The position numbers and the translations under genes are program-made. From contig VAZL01000211.1 of the NCBI GenBank assembly GCA_005883445.1, forward strand, positions 1 through 6,717: a stretch of DNA of 6,717 bases, written 5' to 3'. Below are positions 1 through 6,717 of the stretch, piece after piece. This DNA comes from Alphaproteobacteria bacterium. GTDB lineage: Bacteria > Pseudomonadota > Alphaproteobacteria > Rhizobiales > Xanthobacteraceae. How positions within the stretch are numbered: the first letter of the stretch is position 1; every line of letters starts with the position of its first letter. The notes under the pieces were generated by a model, which saw only the letters and a program-made list of their open reading frames with translations, was not told the origin of the DNA and searched no databases.

Positions 1-1660
1 GACCGTGACCGCGTGCTCCTGCCCGACATAACGCATGTCCGCCGCGCGCTCGACCGCGATGCCGGCGACGGCCACGTCGCTGCGGCGCACGGCCTCGCGA
101 CCGCGGCGCTCCATCTCGGCGTAGATGTTCTCCATCGCCGTAAACGAGGCCTCGGCGAGCGGCGTGAACCAGGTCTTGACGAAATCGCGGCGCAGCTCCG
201 CGACCAGCATGCCGTAGGCGGAAAAATGGCCGGGGGCACGCGGGACGACGACCTTGGCGATGCGCAGTTCGCGCGCAACCATCGCGGCGTGCAAGGGGCC
301 GGCACCGCCATAGGCGACGAGGGTGAAATCGGCGGCATCGAGGCCGCGCTCGGTAGTGACCCAGCGCACTATGTGGGACATCTTGGTGGTGGCGATGCGC
401 AGGATGCCGTCGGCCGCCGCCGTCAGATCGAGGCCGAGCGGCACGGCGACGCGCGTTTCGAGCGCGCGCCTTGCGCCTTCGACGTCGAGCTTGATCTCGC
501 CGCCGAGAAATCGGTCGGCGCCGAGGCGCCCGAGGATGAGGTTGGCGTCGGTGATGGTGGGCTCGACGCCGCCGAGCCCGTAGCAGACCGGGCCGGGCTG
601 GGCGCCCGCGCTTTCCGGCCCGACATGCAGCGCGCCCATGTCGGCGCGCGCGATCGAGCCGCCGCCGGTACCGACCTCCTGGATGTCGATCATCGGGATC
701 TGCACCGGCAGCCCGGTGGCATAGCCGCCGATGAGCGCGCTGCCGGTCATCAGCACGTCGCCGCCATGAATGACGCCGGCCTTGGCGGTCGTGCCGCCCA
801 TATCGAAAGCGATCGCGTTCTTGAGCCCGATGCGATCGCACAAGCGCCTTGGTCCCGATGACCCCCGCCGCCGGTCCGGATTCGAGCATCCGGATGCAGG
901 CGCTTTGCGCCTCCTCGACGCCGAACAGGCCGCCGGTCGATTGCACGATCAGAAAGTCGCCGCCAAAGCCGGCGGCCGCGAGATGATCGCCGATCTCGCC
1001 GAGATAGCGTCGCACGCGTGGCCCGATATAGGCATTCGCCGCCGCCGTCGAGGTGCGTTCGAACTCGCGATATTCCTGCGAGAGCTCGTGCGAGGCGGTG
1101 ACGAAGAGATGCGGATGGCTCGCCTCGATAATCGCTTTCACGCGCTGCTCGTGCGCGGGATTGCGGTAGGAGTGCAGGAACAAGATCGCGATCGCCTCCA
1201 CGCCCTGGCGGACCGCGTCGAGTACGGCGGCGCGCACTTGATCCTCGTCGAGCTCGATCAGCACCCTGCCGTGCGCGTCCATGCGCTCGCGGATCTCGTA
1301 GCGCAGGTCGCGCTCGATCAACGGCTGGTGGCGGCGGAAGAAGAGATTGTAGGATTCCGGCCGATTGACGCGGCCGATCTCGTAGATGTCACGGAAGCCT
1401 TGGGTGGTGAGGAGCGCGCAAGGCGCCCCCGTCCGTTCCAGAAGGGTGTTGATCGCAACGGTCGTACCGTGAAGGAACAGGCGCGCACCGGAGAACCGCG
1501 CGCCGGCCTTCGCCACCCCAGTCTCCACGCCGGTGACGAGCCGCGCGGGGGTCGTGAGCGTCTTTCCGAGGCGGAGCTCTCCGGTCGTCTCGTCGAAGGC
1601 GGCGACATCGGTGAAGGTCCCGCCCACGTCGGCCGCCAGCCGAATTCGACTTGACTCCAT
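1..1660 (-). CDS. Hydantoinase/oxoprolinase family protein (HyuA-type), 3' end outside window, apparent frameshift near 841
   Basis: Members of this family are cytoplasmic ATP-dependent enzymes that open cyclic amides (N-methylhydantoin, 5-oxoproline) or carboxylate acetone or acetophenone; the substrate here cannot be told. The start at 1660 gives a protein beginning MESSRIRLAADVGGTFTD, whose DVGGTFTD (residues 11-18) is the N-terminal phosphate-binding motif. HGTTVAINTLLERTGA follows at 64-79. The reading frame is clean to residue 273 (842), where one extra base at about 841 breaks it. The next frame continues the family sequence at once: FDMGGTTAK at 285-293, VGTGGGSIA at 329-337, AYGGAGPLHAA at 449-459 and RYVGQEHAVTV at 543-553 at the window edge. 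The family is usually about 680-700 residues, so roughly 130-150 lie outside. No frame after the shift reads the family sequence without the correction, so this is either a recent pseudogene or a sequence error. No strong Shine-Dalgarno is seen; a GGAG lies 16 bases upstream. It follows the LLM gene by 48 bp and is probably co-transcribed with it. Confidence 0.88.
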   Translation of the reverse strand, partial: MESSRIRLAADVGGTFTDVAAFDETTGELRLGKTLTTPARLVTGVETGVAKAGARFSGARLFLHGTTVAINTLLERTGAPCALLTTQGFRDIYEIGRVNRPESYNLFFRRHQPLIERDLRYEIRERMDAHGRVLIELDEDQVRAAVLDAVRQGVEAIAILFLHSYRNPAHEQRVKAIIEASHPHLFVTASHELSQEYREFERTSTAAANAYIGPRVRRYLGEIGDHLAAAGFGGDFLIVQSTGGLFGVEEAQSACIRMLESGPAAGVIGTKALVRSHRAQERDRFRYGRHDRQGRRHSWRRRADDRQRAHRRLCHRAAGADPDDRHPGGRYRRRLDRARRHGRAACRAGKRGRPARPGLLRARRRRAHHHRRQPHPRAPRRRPISRRRDQARRRRRKARARNARRRAARPRSDGGGRRHPAHRHHQDVPHSALGHYRARPRCRRFHPRRLWRCRPLARRDGCARTAHRQGRRPACPRPFFRLRHAGRGAAPRFRQDLVHAARRGLVYGDGEHLRRDGAPRSRGRAPQRRGRRRHRGRARGGHALCRAGARGHG

Positions 1661-1708
1661 CGTGCTCAAACGCAAGCTCCGGCAGGGCTGTCGGCGAAAG
1701 CGACGATA

Positions 1709-2770
1709 TCAACGGCGCGCACGCGCGGCAACGCCGGCCGTTTCCATCGCGCCGGCGGCCGCCTTGGCGCGCAGGGGCGGCATCACCTCGCGGGCGAAGA
1801 GGCCGATGGACTGCAGGCTTTCCTCGCGGCTCAAATCGCCGAAGGCGAATTGCCCGACCACGTAGTTGCAACCGGTTTCGGCGAGCTGGGAGGCGAGGAA
1901 TTGAGCCACCGTTGCCGGTGCGCCGGCGACGCCCTGCCCGCGCTCGACCAACAAATCGAAGGTCGCGGGACGGGGATGCGATTGCGGCCGTCCGTGCCGG
2001 CGGAACAAATGCGTGAAGCTTGCGTGCCAGACGAGGTAGGCGCGGCGCGCCAAAGCCGACGCTGCCGCATCGCTCGGCTCCCCGACGATGAAGCGGCCGA
2101 GGCCGAGCTTTGGGAAGGCAGCCGTTCGCGCGTGAATTTGCGGCCAGACGGCGCGATAGCGATCGATGGAGAGCCGGGTTTCATTCGGCGGATCGAGACT
2201 GACCACGTTGAGATTGCGGCGCGCGGCGCGCTCGGCGCTCTCCGGCGCGTGCACGCCATACCAGATCGGGGGATGCGGTTTCTGCAGCGGCTCGATTTCC
2301 ATCGGCACGCCGCTGAAGGAGAATCGCCGGCCCTTGAAGTTGAGCACCTTGTGGGTCAGCCCCGCGAGCACGAGCTCGACCGCCTCGGCGTAGATCTCTT
2401 GCGCGTCCTGCGGATCGACGCCGTAATATTCGAGCTCGATCGGCGCGGCGCCGCGCCCGAAGCCGAGTTCGAGGCGCCCGCCGCTCAACTGGTCGAGCAT
2501 GCAGATTTCCTCGATCAGCCGCAGCGGGTGGTGGAGCGGCATCGGCCAGACCAGTGGACCGAACCGAAGCCGCGTCGTGCGCTGCGCCACGGCGGCGAGG
2601 AACACGCTCGGCGAGGGCGCCATGCCGAGCGGCGTCGCGTGGTGCTCGGCGAGATGATAAGCGTAGAACCCGGCGCGATCGTAGGCCTCCGCAATTTTGA
2701 GACGATCCTCGTAATAGTCCGCAAGCGCGCCGCCGTGGCGGTCGAGGTGATCGAAGACACCGAATTCCAT
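1709..2770 (-). CDS. LLM class flavin-dependent oxidoreductase (luciferase-like monooxygenase)
   Basis: This 353-residue protein belongs to the bacterial luciferase-like family, TIM-barrel enzymes that use reduced flavin (FMNH2 or F420) supplied by a partner to oxidise organic substrates. Visible family marks are the N-terminal strand MEFGVFDHLD, the AEHH motif at 41-44, the substrate/flavin strand LRFGPLVWPMPLHHPLR at about 68-84, and the signature LDQLSGGRLELGFGRG at 92-107. KPHPPIWYG at 164-172 is the usual mid-barrel strand. The length is normal for the family and no key segment is missing. The start at 2770 is supported by GGAGAG at 2774-2779 (minus strand), a few bases upstream. The gene lies 48 bp upstream of the HyuA-type gene on the same strand, which suggests a shared transcript and a joint role in breaking down a nitrogen-containing compound; that role is inference. 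The alanine/arginine-rich last 15 residues look like a non-conserved tail. Substrate and flavin preference cannot be read from the sequence. Confidence 0.92.
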   Translation of the reverse strand: MEFGVFDHLDRHGGALADYYEDRLKIAEAYDRAGFYAYHLAEHHATPLGMAPSPSVFLAAVAQRTTRLRFGPLVWPMPLHHPLRLIEEICMLDQLSGGRLELGFGRGAAPIELEYYGVDPQDAQEIYAEAVELVLAGLTHKVLNFKGRRFSFSGVPMEIEPLQKPHPPIWYGVHAPESAERAARRNLNVVSLDPPNETRLSIDRYRAVWPQIHARTAAFPKLGLGRFIVGEPSDAAASALARRAYLVWHASFTHLFRRHGRPQSHPRPATFDLLVERGQGVAGAPATVAQFLASQLAETGCNYVVGQFAFGDLSREESLQSIGLFAREVMPPLRAKAAAGAMETAGVAARARR

Positions 2771-3001
2771 TTTCTCTCCGCGCCGTCGTTAGCGCCTCAT
2801 TAGCTCAGGCGGCAGCCCATCTTGATCATTTGCGCCTGCGAGGCAACGGCGAAGATCGGAGCGCCGTTATGGCGTGGCGCGGAATGTGACCTGCTCCTAA
2901 TATTGGAATCACCGCTGCAAGATGCCTTAGGCTCAACATTTTGGCGTGCGAAAATATCAATCTCATCGCTTCAAGCTTTCACGCCTTGATGGTCGGCCAA
3001 G
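2771..3001. other. Divergent intergenic region between the LLM gene and the small plus-strand gene
   Basis: This 231-bp stretch separates two divergently transcribed genes and must hold the upstream signals of both. It is more AT-rich than the flanks around 2895-2975, with AT patches such as CTAATATTGGAATC and GAAAATATCAATC. I tried to place sigma-70 -35/-10 pairs on both strands and found only weak ones (for example TTGAGC-17-GTGATT on the minus strand), so I do not call a promoter. A weak imperfect palindrome (GCGCC...GGCGC, about 2861-2880) is present. No small gene or RNA is supported here. Confidence 0.5.
2774..2779 (-). promoter_or_regulatory. Ribosome binding site of the LLM monooxygenase gene
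   Basis: The minus strand reads GGAGAGAAAATG. The GGAG core lies 5 bases before the ATG at 2770 and fixes that start. It is purine-rich and well matched to the anti-Shine-Dalgarno sequence. Confidence 0.6.
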
Positions 3002-3397
3002 ATGCGCCGGGACCGTAGCAACGCCAACGAGCAGCCGCCGAGCAAGCGGCCAAGCACGATCTATCGCCTCATCTGGCAAGCCGCGCGAGCCCGCAAACAG
3101 ATCACATGCATCTATGGTGGACGCTATCGCGAGGCGTGCCCGCACATCTTGGGCTACAAGAAGCTCGGACAGGAGGCCGTATTCGTGTTTCAATTCGGCG
3201 GCGACACCACGTCGAGGCTGCCGCCGCAAGGCGACTGGCGCTGCCTCGATCTCGCCGGGGTGACCGATGTTCAGGTACGCGCCGGGCGGTGGCACAGCGG
3301 GACGCGGCACACCAAGACGCAAACCTGCATTCAATTCGTCGATGTCGACGTCAATGTGCCTGATACATTGAAACGGCGGCAGCCATTGGCCTTCGGC

Positions 3398-4693
<1,296 letters not shown>

Positions 4694-4718
4694 GGTTGAC
4701 TGCGGCCGGCGACGCCGA

Positions 4719-4725
4719 CCCTCCT
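4719..4725 (-). promoter_or_regulatory. AGGAGGG, strong but distant Shine-Dalgarno candidate of argG
   Basis: The minus strand has AGGAGGG, an excellent anti-Shine-Dalgarno match, but 25 bases lie between it and the argG ATG; 5-9 is usual. No ATG, GTG or TTG in the argG frame lies in between. Either initiation depends on folding of the spacer, the match is fortuitous, or it serves an unseen leader codon. It sits 5 bases after the argG leader hairpin. Confidence 0.35.
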
Positions 4726-4730
4726 CACGT

Positions 4731-4753
4731 CGTGGCCGGCAAGGCCGGCCACG
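4731..4753. repeat. Perfect 10-bp inverted repeat in the argG leader (possible REP-like palindrome)
   Basis: CGTGGCCGGC and its exact reverse complement GCCGGCCACG flank a 3-base loop (AAG on plus, CTT on minus). The stem is nearly all G-C and would be very stable in RNA. It lies between the proposed argG -10 box and the AGGAGGG, so it should be in the argG 5' leader. No run of T follows on either strand, so it is not a classic intrinsic terminator. The GGCCGGC-CTT-GCCGGCC form resembles short intergenic palindromes that I recall as common in Bradyrhizobium-type genomes; this is unverified. It could protect the end of the upstream transcript, regulate argG, or be a dispersed repeat. Confidence 0.7.
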
Positions 4754-4767
4754 GGAAAGCGGCGCGG

Positions 4768-4795
4768 ACTATAGGGGGAACGCGCGGAGGTGCAA
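4768..4795 (-). promoter_or_regulatory. Candidate sigma-70 promoter of argG
   Basis: On the minus strand TTGCAC (4790-4795) is followed after 16 bases by TATAGT (4768-4773). The -10 matches the TATAAT consensus at 5 of 6 positions; the -35 matches TTGACA only in its first three. It lies just after the stop of the upstream LTXXQ gene (4815) and 75-100 bp before the argG ATG, giving a leader of about 65-70 bases that contains the inverted repeat. No ArgR-like operator was recognised. Confidence 0.5.
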
Positions 4796-4814
4796 GCAGC
4801 GACGCAAGCTGATT

Positions 4815-6491
4815 TTACCCCACCGGCCGGGAGGGCGAACGCAGCGAATTGAAACGTGCCTTCTGTTCATCGCTCAGCGAATTGTAGAACTTCGCCAGCG
4901 CGGGCTGCACGGTCTTCACCGCGGCGAGCGTGGCGTCGAGCCGCTTCTCCATCGCCTCGACTCGACCCGTAGGAGTGAGCGTCTGGTAGGTCGGGCAATT
5001 GAGCTTGAGGCCTTCCGCCGCCTTGACCGCGGCGTCCTTCAACTCGTCGAGCGCGGCCCGCTGCGCCGGCGTGGGCTGGACCGCCTGGGCGATGCGATCG
5101 ATCGGCAGGTCGGTCACGCCCGGCGCCTTCTCGTCGCAAAACCTCGTGAGATCGAGCTGGTCCTTTGCCGCGGCGTCGGCATCATTCGCCGGCGCGATGG
5201 CGTTGAAGCGCGCCTTCTGCTCGTCGCTGAGCGATTGGTAGAAGCGCTCCAGCGCCGGGCGCACGGTCTGCACGGCCGCTAGCATGACCTGCAGCCGGCT
5301 CTCCATCGCCGCAAGCCGTCCGGTCGGGACGCTGGGCAGGTCCTTCGGGCAACCGGACTTGAGCATGTCGATGGCCTTCGCGCTTGCGGCCCGCAATTCC
5401 TCGAGCGCGGGACGCTGCGCGTCGGTCGGCTCTACGACCGCGGAAATGCGCTCGATCGGCCAGTCGGTCAGTTGCGCGGCATTGTCGCGGCAAACTTCGG
5501 CGGCGCGGCGCTCGCTGCCATCCGCGCGCGCGGCCCGGCGGGAGGACGATGTCCCGCGATGCCCAGCTGAGCCCACGCCGGGTGGGATATCGGCGTAGTT
5601 GCCGTAGATGCCGTAGTAGACGTCGTCGTAGGCGTAGGGCCAGAAGTCGTCATAGGCATAGGGCCAGAACACGTAGTCGAAGAAGTCGTAGTCGGCATAG
5701 GGCCAGAACAGCGGTCCGATCCAACCGACGACGAGGCCGCCGCGCCACCACGGCCACCAGCGCGATCCGACGAATCTGCCGTGGAATCGCGCCGATGCGA
5801 ACTGCGATCGCCATGCCACGTTGGCGATGGCGCGGTTGCCGAACACGCCGCGGCCGCCCAAGCTGGCGGCGCGTAGCCCTGGTCCCGCAAGCGTGCGCGC
5901 CGAGGCGGTGGTAAAGCGGCCGCCGCTGCCCGCCAACCGCGCGGTCGCCACGCGCGGCGACGCCAACGAACGTCCGGCGAAACTGCGGCCTGCGAACGCG
6001 CGGCCTCCGATATGCGACCCACCGAAGCGCGCCACGCCGAAGGAGCGATGGCCAACTCCCGCGCCGCCAAAGCGCGCCACGCCGAAGGAGCGAGCACCGA
6101 CGCCCGCGCCGCCGAAACGCGCCACGCCGAAGGAGCGGGTGCCCGCCAAGCCTCCGCCGCGCGCGGCAAAGCCCACACCGCCGCGTCCGGCAAAGCCGCC
6201 GCCGTGGCCGCCAAAGCCGCCGTGACCGCCAAAGCCCCCACCGTGCCCGCCGCCTCCTCCGCGTGCGTCGGCTTCAAGCGTGAAAAGCGGGACTACGAGG
6301 AGCAACGTCGCGACAATGCAAACGCCGGCCATCGACCCCCGGCGCCTGGCGCGTAACGCCAGGGTCACCGCCGCAGCGCCCCGACCCCGATACCAGGGCC
6401 GGGCGAGCAGTTGCGCCGCCGCCTGCAGCGCCGGCGCGGTCGGCCGAACGTCGGGATGTTTCCACGAAGGCAGAGCTTGCAACCCTGACAT
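4815..6491 (-). CDS. Exported Gly-rich protein with two tandem Spy/CpxP-like (LTXXQ) domains
   Basis: The 558-residue protein is modular. Residues 1-53 are a basic N-terminal extension. A hydrophobic segment GVCIVATLLLVVPLFTLEADA at 56-76 ends in an A-D-A signal-peptidase-like site, so the rest should be periplasmic or at the surface. Residues 77-116 are Gly/His/Phe-rich, 117-162 hold a 15-residue repeat (SFGVARFGG, three copies), and 163-225 are Arg/Ala/Gly-rich. A Trp/Tyr/Asp-rich block spans 243-300. Two domains of 97 residues follow at 334-430 and 452-548. They are about 56 of 97 identical in my ungapped comparison, each with a PTxAQR box, a conserved Cys pair 47 residues apart (C334/C381, C452/C499), a PTGR box, and LSDEQKARFN at the end. 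Proteins with LTxxQ motifs include the Spy/CpxP periplasmic chaperones and metal-resistance sensors such as CnrX. The start at 6491 is backed by AAGGAAGG 5 bases upstream; M54 (6332) has no comparable site. An envelope-stress or chaperone role is inference; family assignment is fairly sure. Confidence 0.85.
   Translation of the reverse strand: MSGLQALPSWKHPDVRPTAPALQAAAQLLARPWYRGRGAAAVTLALRARRRGSMAGVCIVATLLLVVPLFTLEADARGGGGGHGGGFGGHGGFGGHGGGFAGRGGVGFAARGGGLAGTRSFGVARFGGAGVGARSFGVARFGGAGVGHRSFGVARFGGSHIGGRAFAGRSFAGRSLASPRVATARLAGSGGRFTTASARTLAGPGLRAASLGGRGVFGNRAIANVAWRSQFASARFHGRFVGSRWWPWWRGGLVVGWIGPLFWPYADYDFFDYVFWPYAYDDFWPYAYDDVYYGIYGNYADIPPGVGSAGHRGTSSSRRAARADGSERRAAEVCRDNAAQLTDWPIERISAVVEPTDAQRPALEELRAASAKAIDMLKSGCPKDLPSVPTGRLAAMESRLQVMLAAVQTVRPALERFYQSLSDEQKARFNAIAPANDADAAAKDQLDLTRFCDEKAPGVTDLPIDRIAQAVQPTPAQRAALDELKDAAVKAAEGLKLNCPTYQTLTPTGRVEAMEKRLDATLAAVKTVQPALAKFYNSLSDEQKARFNSLRSPSRPVG
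4848..5138 (-). repeat. Second copy of the tandem LTXXQ-domain duplication
   Basis: These 291 bases encode residues 452-548 of the LTXXQ protein. The copy is collinear, with no gap needed, with the unit at 5202-5492. Conserved points are the first Cys, PTPAQR, the second Cys-Pro, PTGR, LAAVKTV and the final LSDEQKARFN. The ends are the best preserved part, and the DNA has diverged at many third positions, so the duplication is old. Confidence 0.8.
5202..5492 (-). repeat. First copy of the tandem LTXXQ-domain duplication
   Basis: These 291 bases encode residues 334-430 of the LTXXQ protein, matching the copy at 4848-5138 at about 56 of 97 residues. A 21-residue linker rich in Ala and Asp separates the two. 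Equal Cys spacing (47 residues) in both copies suggests a kept structural pair. Confidence 0.8.
6028..6137. repeat. Three exact 20-bp repeats with a 45-bp period inside the LTXXQ gene
   Basis: CGCGCCACGCCGAAGGAGCG occurs at 6028-6047, 6073-6092 and 6118-6137, exactly 45 bp apart. On the coding (minus) strand it encodes the core of the 15-residue repeat RSFGVARFG of the LTXXQ protein. The 25-bp segments between copies are similar but have changed. The exact identity points to recent slippage or unequal crossing-over. Confidence 0.9.
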
Positions 6492-6496
6492 GGGTG

Positions 6497-6504
6497 CCTT
6501 CCTT
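6497..6504 (-). promoter_or_regulatory. Ribosome binding site of the LTXXQ gene
   Basis: The minus strand reads AAGGAAGG followed by CACCC and the ATG at 6491, a 5-base spacer. This favours the upstream start and therefore the 53-residue extension before the hydrophobic segment. Confidence 0.6.
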
Positions 6505-6717
6505 TAAGTCGCGCGGCCCCCACCCTCTAACACTATCACCCTGTTATCATGGTTTTCTGATGATGGAGCGGCGGCCTATCATCGCGGGCTTAGCATGAAC
6601 CTTGGGTGAACGACGAATCGAGGACGGTCCACTGCACGTCGGCCGGGCAGCGCGATGGCGCGCAGCGCAAGTCAATGCGCCACTCGCGCGCCGAGCCGCA
6701 CCAGGCGCGGCAACACC
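6505..6717. other. Upstream region of the LTXXQ gene, no gene recognised
   Basis: This non-coding stretch should hold the promoter of the LTXXQ gene, reading leftwards. The part at 6525-6600 is less GC-rich and contains TGATA (minus strand) three times, at 6534-6538, 6545-6549 and 6577-6581. GATAGT at 6532-6537 could be a -10 box, but no acceptable -35 precedes it, so I do not call a promoter. From 6610 to the edge the base composition returns to that of coding DNA and may belong to a neighbour outside the window, but no frame there is convincing. Confidence 0.4.

Noticed and set aside
809..839. Two GCGATCGC octamers resembling the cyanobacterial HIP1 repeat
   Set aside because: Only two copies occur, both inside coding sequence of a GC-rich gene and explained by common codons; nothing else suggests a cyanobacterium.
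13..1654. Two long plus-strand open frames opposite the HyuA-type gene
   Set aside because: They are antisense shadows of GC-rich coding DNA. The minus strand carries recognisable hydantoinase motifs throughout; the plus frames show none.
1850..2803. A 317-codon plus-strand open frame
   Set aside because: It is antisense to the LLM monooxygenase, low-complexity and rich in Arg/Ala/Glu, with no recognisable motif.
2895..2975. Sigma-70 promoters in the AT-richer part of the divergent region
   Set aside because: The -35/-10 pairs I could place on either strand match the consensus too weakly to call.
4731..4753. Intrinsic terminator for the LTXXQ gene
   Set aside because: The hairpin is strong but has no T-run on either strand, and it lies downstream of a good promoter for argG.
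5821..6225. A plus-strand Pro/Lys/Ala repeat frame (PPKRATPKER repeats)
   Set aside because: It looks like a repeat protein but is the complement of the Gly/Arg-rich repeats of the LTXXQ gene, which has a signal peptide, a ribosome site and real domains.
6672..6717. Possible C-terminus of a minus-strand gene entering from the right edge (VLPRLVRLGARVAH then stop)
   Set aside because: Only 14 codons are visible, with no recognisable motif; any GC-rich frame could give this.

Overview
The window is GC-rich chromosomal DNA. Most third codon positions are G or C, the non-coding frames are long and open, and the proteins resemble those of Rhizobiales such as the Bradyrhizobium/Rhodopseudomonas group. 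I therefore infer an alphaproteobacterium; the protein flavour suggests this but no RNA marker proves it. There is no rRNA, tRNA, CRISPR array, insertion sequence or phage gene.

Layout from left to right. (1) Positions 1-1660, minus strand: the N-terminal four fifths of a hydantoinase/oxoprolinase (HyuA-type) gene that runs off the left edge and appears to carry a +1 frameshift near 841. (2) Positions 1709-2770, minus strand: a luciferase-like (LLM) flavin-dependent monooxygenase 48 bp upstream of it, probably in the same operon. (3) Positions 2771-3001: a divergent intergenic region. (4) Positions 3002-3436, plus strand: a small uncharacterised protein with a WYL-like look, overlapping tail-to-tail with the next gene. 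(5) Positions 3398-4693, minus strand: argG, argininosuccinate synthase, with an unusual C-terminal extension. Its leader has a good promoter candidate, a perfect 10-bp hairpin and a distant Shine-Dalgarno sequence. (6) Positions 4815-6491, minus strand: a large exported protein with a Gly-rich repeat region, a Trp/Tyr/Asp-rich block and two tandem Spy/CpxP-like (LTXXQ) domains. (7) Positions 6492-6717: its upstream region.

The genes do not form one pathway. HyuA and the LLM enzyme look like a small catabolic operon (amide or lactam hydrolysis plus flavin-dependent oxidation, substrate unknown). argG is a stand-alone arginine biosynthesis gene. The LTXXQ protein is probably an envelope-stress or surface protein. 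I see no clear sign of a wholly new system. The most interesting items are the architecture of the LTXXQ protein, the argG leader and 3' overlap, and the HyuA frameshift.
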